From: Sedimenticola sp.
GTDB lineage: Bacteria; Pseudomonadota; Gammaproteobacteria; Chromatiales; Chromatiaceae
Assembly (NCBI GenBank): GCA_026985055.1
Contig: JALSQZ010000226.1
Coordinates: 37,223-101,222, forward strand
Direction: 5' to 3'
Length of the DNA stretch: 64,000 nucleotides
The notes beneath the pieces were generated by a model. That model did not search any database and was not told where the DNA came from. It saw only the letters and a program-made list of their open reading frames with translations. The position numbers and the translations under genes were made by a program. Positions 59,475-64,000 of this stretch are shown one piece after another. How positions within the stretch are numbered: position 1 is the first letter of the stretch; each line of letters begins with the position of its first letter.

Positions 59475-59519
59475 TGGCAATCAGTATTCTGTAAATAATA
59501 GGAAACGGGAGATTCTAAC

Positions 59520-60137
59520 ATGAACCAGGGTGTTGAAGGGGTCATCAAGTTCAATCTGCAACACCAGGATGCCCCTGCCCCAGCTGTGGAAGAAACGGCC
59601 GGATTACGCGCCTGGTTCCGGATTCTGCGCCAGACGGGGCTGGTGGGACAAACCCCGGACCGCTACCTGGGATATGCCTATGGCAACATCAGCCAGCGAT
59701 CCGCGCAAGGCTTTGTCATCAGCTGCACCCAGACCAGTGGCAAAACGCAGCTGGATGCTACGGATTTTTCCCGGGTCACGGATTTCGATCCGGCAACAAA
59801 CCGGCTTTCATCCCAGGGGCCCTGCCCGCCCTCCTCCGAAGCCCTGACTCATGGCGCGGTCTATGCAGTGCGTGCGGAAGCCGGCGCGGTCTTTCATGTC
59901 CACTCCCCCGAAATCTGGCATCAGGCGCAAAAACTGGGCCTGCCGATCACTGACCCCGCCATCGAATACGGCACGCCGGAATTGGCAGCCACGGTCAACG
60001 CTCTGCTCCAAAGCCGCCAGGCACCCCGCATCTTCAGCATGGGCGGGCATGAAGACGGCATTGTGGCCTGGGGAGAAACAGCGGAAGAAGCGGGGTTGCT
60101 GCTGGTGAAATATCTGGCGCGAGCCTGTCAGTTTTAG
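59520..60137 (+). CDS. Class II aldolase/adducin family protein
   Basis: A 205-residue protein with the aldolase II fold: RYLGYAYGNISQRS near residue 50, HVHSPEIWHQAQ (zinc His pair, about 124-130) and FSMGGHEDGIVAWGETAEEAG at the C-terminal His site. Relatives include sugar-phosphate aldolases and methylthioribulose dehydratases. The role is not identifiable from neighbours. Diverges from ribBX by 45 bp; the CRISPR array begins 50 bp downstream. Confidence 0.78.
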   Translation: MNQGVEGVIKFNLQHQDAPAPAVEETAGLRAWFRILRQTGLVGQTPDRYLGYAYGNISQRSAQGFVISCTQTSGKTQLDATDFSRVTDFDPATNRLSSQGPCPPSSEALTHGAVYAVRAEAGAVFHVHSPEIWHQAQKLGLPITDPAIEYGTPELAATVNALLQSRQAPRIFSMGGHEDGIVAWGETAEEAGLLLVKYLARACQF

Positions 60138-60187
60138 CAGCCCGATTTGCATAAAATAGCCCTATCGGTCGCCATCGGTCACGATCA

Positions 60188-61944
60188 GTATCAGTGCTGG
60201 TTTGTGGGGATATGATCAGCAGGACTATCACCGACGGCACGACAACCGAGAATTACGCGTTTCAGTCGCTGGTTTGTGGGGATATGATCAGCAGGCCGGC
60301 CCATGGGGGCAGTTGACGCATAACGTGGTGTTTCAGTCGCTGGTTTGTGGGGATATGATCAGCAGGGTGCGGCCGACAGCATCCAGACTACAGACCTGCT
60401 GGGTTTCAGTCGCTGGTTTGTGGGGATATGATCAGCAGGCGATAAAGCGGCGCTCCGTCACGCGCCTTCGGTGTGTTTCAGTCGCTGGTTTGTGGGGATA
60501 TGATCAGCAGGTCATCAATCAATCGCGTGTATCCGACTGACTCACAGTTTCAGTCGCTGGTTTGTGGGGATATGATCAGCAGGTCCAACCGTTGTATTTG
60601 ATGACCGTTACTCAGGGTTTCAGTCGCTGGTTTGTGGGGATATGATCAGCAGGGTAAAGCAGCCTAAATCAAAACGCTGGATTAGCCCGTTTCAGTCGCT
60701 GGTTTGTGGGGATATGATCAGCAGGTTGCTATACCCGAGAGGTTATTCAGGGAGGTGTTTGGGTTTCAGTCGCTGGTTTGTGGGGATATGATCAGCAGGT
60801 TGTCGATGTTGCAGAAACTGGGGCCGTGGATTGGTTTCAGTCGCTGGTTTGTGGGGATATGATCAGCAGGAACCAGACCCCTGGACTTCGTCCTCGCCGT
60901 CGCGTTTCAGTCGCTGGTTTGTGGGGATATGATCAGCAGGCCGCCAGGACCTCATCTTCTGTGGCATCGACCTTGGTTTCAGTCGCTGGTTTGTGGGGAT
61001 ATGATCAGCAGGGTTGCGCGAGCAAAAAATCGGGACACAAAAACGGGTTTCAGTCGCTGGTTTGTGGGGATATGATCAGCAGGTTGCTAAGAAACTTATC
61101 TTGCATACAGTTCCAGTTGGTTTCAGTCGCTGGTTTGTGGGGATATGATCAGCAGGCAGTTCGATCAACTCTGGGAAAACGCAATGTTTTTGTTTCAGTC
61201 GCTGGTTTGTGGGGATATGATCAGCAGGGGAGCTGGGCCAGCCGGTGATTTTCTGATTTGTCTCGTTTCAGTCGCTGGTTTGTGGGGATATGATCAGCAG
61301 GTGGTTATGTCCGTTTTTGGTACTGGTGTTAATTTGTTTCAGTCGCTGGTTTGTGGGGATATGATCAGCAGGAATGAATCGTTATACGAACCTCTGAAAC
61401 GCTATCGTTTCAGTCGCTGGTTTGTGGGGATATGATCAGCAGGAACCAGACCCCTGGACTTCGTCCTCGCCGTCGCGTTTCAGTCGCTGGTTTGTGGGGA
61501 TATGATCAGCAGGGATAACTGGCCCGCGCTGCAGTTGTTCCTGGCCAGTTTCAGTCGCTGGTTTGTGGGGATATGATCAGCAGGCTGCCTCGCGCCCTTT
61601 GCTGGCATGATGTTGGGCCATGTTTCAGTCGCTGGTTTGTGGGGATATGATCAGCAGGATCAATGGTGTCGTTGTGCATGATCTCGCACGCAAGTTTCAG
61701 TCGCTGGTTTGTGGGGATATGATCAGCAGGTCAATTGACACCGCGCTAGGAGAACTGCAAAACAAGTTTCAGTCGCTGGTTTGTGGGGATATGATCAGCA
61801 GGAAGTTATTTTATTAATACCAGTTGCTTCCATGTTCGTTTCAGTCGCTGGTTTGTGGGGATATGATCAGCAGGTTCGGTTTTTGCGTGATATTGAGCGC
61901 AAAGGGGGTTTCAGTCGCTGGTTTGTGGGGATATGATCAGCAGG
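60188..61944 (+). CRISPR. CRISPR array, 25 repeats and 24 spacers (subtype II-B type repeat)
   Basis: Repeat of 37 nt beginning GTTTCAGTCGCTGG and ending ATATGATCAGCAGG. Twenty-four copies look identical; the first (60188-60223) is 36 nt and degenerate (GTATCAGTGCTGG start). Repeats start at 60188, 60259, 60330, 60403, 60475, 60547, 60617, 60689, 60763, 60834, 60904, 60976, 61047, 61120, 61192, 61265, 61336, 61407, 61477, 61548, 61622, 61694, 61766, 61838 and 61908. Spacers are 33-37 nt. Spacers at 60871-60903 and 61444-61476 are identical. Length 37 and the GTTTCAGT start match known II-B repeats (Francisella, Legionella). The tracrRNA pairs with plus-strand repeat RNA, so crRNAs come from the plus strand. 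Confidence 0.98.
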
Positions 61945-62070
61945 CCTGCGCGTAAGTGTTTGATGTTGTGGTTTTTTAAGCCACCACTCAGGACGTTTTT
62001 TTCGAAAACGGATAAAACGCGAATTTGCGCCGGGTTTTGCGAAGTTTGCATTTCGGTGTATGATTTCGCT
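61945..62070. other. Array-tracrRNA spacer region, possible leader
   Basis: About 125 AT-rich bases between the last perfect repeat and the tracrRNA. It holds a weak hairpin (GTGGT / ACCAC near 61963-61985) and two T runs that might stop array transcription, and the tracrRNA -35. The perfect repeats abut this side and the degenerate one lies at the other end, which would fit a leader here; direct evidence is lacking. Confidence 0.45.
62037..62064 (+). promoter_or_regulatory. tracrRNA promoter
   Basis: -35 TTGCGA (62037-62042), 16-bp spacer, -10 TATGAT (62059-62064). Predicted start near 62071, at the first bases of the anti-repeat. Confidence 0.65.
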
Positions 62071-62186
62071 GCCAGTTGATCATATCCCCATAAATGATGC
62101 GCTGGAATCATTTTAAGAGCAGTATATCTGATGGGACCTCTAGCTTGCTACGTTCCACTGCGAAGCCCGCCCCGGCGGGCTTTTTT
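62071..62186 (+). ncRNA. tracrRNA of the type II-B CRISPR-Cas system
   Basis: Bases 62072-62109 are complementary to the CRISPR repeat over nearly its whole length, including an exact 14-nt match to the repeat's complement (TGATCATATCCCCA, 62077-62090); the flanks pair with bulges, as usual for tracr:crRNA duplexes. After it come AATCATTTTAAGAG and GGGACCTCT, segments that recall the Francisella novicida tracrRNA, and a strong terminator. About 116 nt long with its own promoter. It lies between array and cas4, antisense to the cas genes. Confidence 0.85.
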
Positions 62187-62187
62187 C
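62163..62187 (+). terminator. Terminator of tracrRNA
   Basis: Stem AGCCCGCC / GGCGGGCT with short loop and six T's. On the opposite strand it falls at the cas4 stop codon. Confidence 0.85.
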
Positions 62188-62764
62188 ATGTTCGGTCGTT
62201 GCAGTAATTGAGATATTCGCACTGGGTGCATTGCGCTTCACCAGCCGAACTGTCGGGAAATCTTGCGCGCTCAAGATTACGGCATATTTCGTCCCTGAGT
62301 CGAATGACTTCCTCGATGCGCTGGTCGGTGAGCGGCACGGGCCATGTCTTGCCGGTTTTGCCTGTCACCACGAAGGCCGTTGACGAAGTTTTCCCAAGAA
62401 CGTCGCGCAACAGCAGGCCATAGGCGGTTACTTGCGCCAGATGGCCACGCGCGGGTTTTCCACCCGCCAGCTTGATTTCCACCGCGAAAGCCTCTGCGTC
62501 TGTTTCCAGCACGCAATCGACGATGCCGTGCATGCCCCATCGCTCCGAGTGAACCGGCAGGTGAAAGGTTTTTTCAGCCTGTTCCAGACCAAAGCGCTTG
62601 AGCGTGCGATGGCGAAAAACTGCTTTCTGGCGCGTGTGAAAAGCGACGCCTTGTTGCACCCAGGCGGGCTGCGGCGGCTTGAAATCCAGCAGTTCCTGAA
62701 ACCACGGCACACGGGGGCAGAACAGATGCTGGCGCAGCAGATGAACGGGCAGGCTAAAGGACAT
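62186..62764 (-). CDS. cas4: CRISPR-associated exonuclease Cas4
   Basis: RecB-like Fe-S nuclease that trims prespacers and selects PAM-bearing fragments with Cas1-Cas2. 192 residues: N-terminal cluster Cys16 (RQHLFCPRV), nuclease motifs GIVDCVLETDAEAFAVEIKLAGGK (Asp ... ExK) and TAYGLLL (QVTAYGLL), and C-terminal CTQCEYLNYC cluster Cys residues. ATG 62764 overlaps the cas2 end by 11 bp; the longer frame lies in cas2. Among type II systems Cas4 occurs in II-B. Confidence 0.9.
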   Translation of the reverse strand: MSFSLPVHLLRQHLFCPRVPWFQELLDFKPPQPAWVQQGVAFHTRQKAVFRHRTLKRFGLEQAEKTFHLPVHSERWGMHGIVDCVLETDAEAFAVEIKLAGGKPARGHLAQVTAYGLLLRDVLGKTSSTAFVVTGKTGKTWPVPLTDQRIEEVIRLRDEICRNLERARFPDSSAGEAQCTQCEYLNYCNDRT

Positions 62765-63056
62765 GGTAGCGCTCGGGCTCCGATGGAAAATCGGCTTTGG
62801 CGTATCCGACGCTGTTTTTATCGGCAATTTGAGAAGACAGACGGGCACGCACGATAAAGGCCTTGTCGCCCCTGGCGCAATGCTCGGCGATCAACCGCCT
62901 CACCGCGCGCTCCTCGGCCAGATTGAGGTAGCCCCAAAAGACCGATTTCTGTATGGGCCTGAGTGATATTTCCTTGAGCTTTTTGAACAGGCGGGTGCGT
63001 TGACGGTTGTCTTCGATGTCATAGCTGACCAGCACTTCGTTGTATAACTTGCTCAT
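62754..63056 (-). CDS. cas2: CRISPR-associated protein Cas2
   Basis: Small ferredoxin-fold partner of Cas1 in spacer integration. 100 residues with the core strand VLVSYDIEDNRQRTRLFKKLKE, where Asp13 is the conserved acidic residue, and IQKSVFWGYL. It starts 3 bp after the cas1 stop. Confidence 0.93.
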   Translation of the reverse strand: MSKLYNEVLVSYDIEDNRQRTRLFKKLKEISLRPIQKSVFWGYLNLAEERAVRRLIAEHCARGDKAFIVRARLSSQIADKNSVGYAKADFPSEPERYHVL

Positions 63057-63059
63057 GGC

Positions 63060-64000
63060 TCACCACTTGAACAGATAGGGGCGGTACTGTTTGCCATCCA
63101 CAAAAGCGCCGGCCAGATGGTACACCTGCCGCTGGAGTATGCTTTCCAGCCGCATGCGTTTCCCGCGAAACTGATAACGGCTAGCGAAAGTCCGGTGTAT
63201 GTCACCAATCAGGGCTTTGCGCGTCTTGATGTCGAGACGGCTTTTTTCGGCCAGCGCCGTTCGCCGCTTGATCACCGCGCGGTCCACCACCCAGGGCCGA
63301 TATTCTTCCATGAGATCCAGCACCAGGGAGGGCTTGCCCGGCCTTTGGGTATGGTAAACGCCGGCGTAAGGCTCCAGACCTGCGTTGATCACTGCGTTCC
63401 AGATATAGCTGGTGAGAATCGCGTAGCCGTAATTGAGCGCCATGTTGGTGGCGTCTTCAGCGCGACGGCCTGCCCGCCCGGGAAAGTCGGCGGGAAACAA
63501 GTTGATATCACCAAGCGTTCCCCAGTAAACGGCGGCTGCCTGCCCTTCCAGTCCCATCAGCATGTCGCGCCACTGGTCGAACTTTTCCCAGGACCGGGTG
63601 CGCGCCCGGGTCGCAAGCTGATCGAGCCGGTCGGCCGCGATGGAGATGGCTTGCGCATGATGCTGATGGTATTTGCCAAAATAGAGCAGCGTCGCGCGCT
63701 GGTTGCGAATCTTGCCGGTGACGATACGGGCCGATAGCTTCCGGGGCAAATCCGTGGACAGCGCCTCAAACTGCGCATGACGCACGGCCACTACGGCGTG
63801 CTGACTGACGCCCGAAAGACAGGCAACCGTCTGGTTGCGGTAGTCGCAAACGAACAACCGGATACCCCGGCTGGCGCACTTGAGCATCGCGTCGGTGGAA
63901 ACGCTGACGCCTTTCTTCGCCACCTGTACGCTCCTGACGCGGTTAAGAGGAAACTCCTTTTCGTCGTCGCCGTCGCGCACCAGCAAGCATTCCCCGCGCC
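63060..64000 (-). CDS. cas1: CRISPR-associated integrase Cas1 (5' end outside window)
   Basis: Integrates new spacers at the array. About 312 residues are visible and the frame stays open to the window edge (RGECLLVRDGD at the left end of the protein), so only a few N-terminal residues are missing; the TTG at 63986 is not the start. Catalytic Glu lies in AEDATNMALNYGYAIL, His in YHTQRPGKPSLVLDLMEEYR and Asp in that same segment. cas1-cas2-cas4 then array is the II-B order; a cas9 gene is expected directly upstream. Confidence 0.93.
   Translation of the reverse strand, partial: RGECLLVRDGDDEKEFPLNRVRSVQVAKKGVSVSTDAMLKCASRGIRLFVCDYRNQTVACLSGVSQHAVVAVRHAQFEALSTDLPRKLSARIVTGKIRNQRATLLYFGKYHQHHAQAISIAADRLDQLATRARTRSWEKFDQWRDMLMGLEGQAAAVYWGTLGDINLFPADFPGRAGRRAEDATNMALNYGYAILTSYIWNAVINAGLEPYAGVYHTQRPGKPSLVLDLMEEYRPWVVDRAVIKRRTALAEKSRLDIKTRKALIGDIHRTFASRYQFRGKRMRLESILQRQVYHLAGAFVDGKQYRPYLFKW

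Noticed and set aside
59475..59519. Possible FMN riboswitch before ribBX
   Set aside because: Only 45 bp separate ribBX from the divergent aldolase gene; no room for, and no sign of, the FMN aptamer.
60202..61817. Several plus-strand open frames with repeated SVAGLWGYDQQ or QSLVCGDMISR peptides
   Set aside because: They are translations of the CRISPR repeats and spacers, not genes.
60188..64000. Type I-C or type V assignment of the CRISPR locus (both can have cas4-cas1-cas2)
   Set aside because: The anti-repeat RNA with promoter and terminator, the 37-nt GTTTCAGT repeat and the order cas1-cas2-cas4 favour II-B. Final proof needs the gene beyond the edge.

Overview
The window looks like chromosomal DNA of a free-living gammaproteobacterium, most likely a chemolithotrophic sulfur/hydrogen oxidiser related to the Chromatiales-type sulfur bacteria. 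This is inferred from gammaproteobacterial gene orders (queG/nnr-tsaE-ami-mutL-miaA-hfq-hflX; uvrC-pgsA-tRNA-Gly-tRNA-Cys; sdhCDAB-sdhE; zipA-ligA; ribB-ribH-nusB-thiL-pgpA), an Isp-type [NiFe] uptake hydrogenase, and a cytochrome closely resembling the haem subunit of flavocytochrome c sulfide dehydrogenase. Taxonomy was not computed.

Layout. 1-11.6 kb: end of bamC, an MBL hydrolase, queG diverging from nnr-tsaE-amidase, an FccA-like cytochrome, then mutL-miaA, hfq and hflX. 11.7-18.6 kb: a structured repeat element, a lytic transglycosylase lipoprotein, tRNA-Cys and tRNA-Gly, pgsA-uvrC, an NSS transporter, and a GacA/UvrY-UdgB pair. 18.6-27.3 kb: hydrogenase locus, with hypC and a Ycf46-like AAA+ ATPase on the minus strand and hyaD-hyaF-like-hynS-isp1-isp2-orf-hynL-hupE on the plus strand, most reading frames overlapping by 4 bp; hupE is cut short by a second copy of the structured element. 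27.5-33.2 kb: secreted subtilase, BolA-like gene, prfC, cytochrome c4-like gene, pldA. 33.2-40.5 kb: sdhE-B-A-D-C, darP-recJ, a phosphopantetheinyl transferase, uppP. 40.5-47.9 kb: a dispersed repeat, a three-gene ABC importer, a glycosyltransferase, a DUF3016 lipid-free secreted protein, cysZ-like and a small orphan gene. 47.9-55.9 kb: slyX-mscS-ligA-zipA, a third structured element, an M16 lipoprotein peptidase. 56-60.1 kb: pgpA-thiL-nusB-ribH-ribBX and a class II aldolase. 60.2-64 kb: a 25-repeat CRISPR array, a tracrRNA gene, and cas4-cas2-cas1, with cas1 running off the right edge.

Most noteworthy. (1) The CRISPR locus has the content and gene order of subtype II-B; a plausible complete tracrRNA (promoter, anti-repeat, terminator) can be read between array and cas4, predicting a Cas9 gene just beyond 64000. 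(2) Three ~280-286 bp dispersed elements share long terminal inverted repeats and the same two-armed internal fold; one of them differs widely in sequence but keeps the pairing through compensatory changes, so the fold itself appears selected. One copy truncates hupE and another supplies the stop codon of the M16 peptidase. (3) Other small palindromic repeat families sit at gene borders, and half of one supplies the start codon of pldA.
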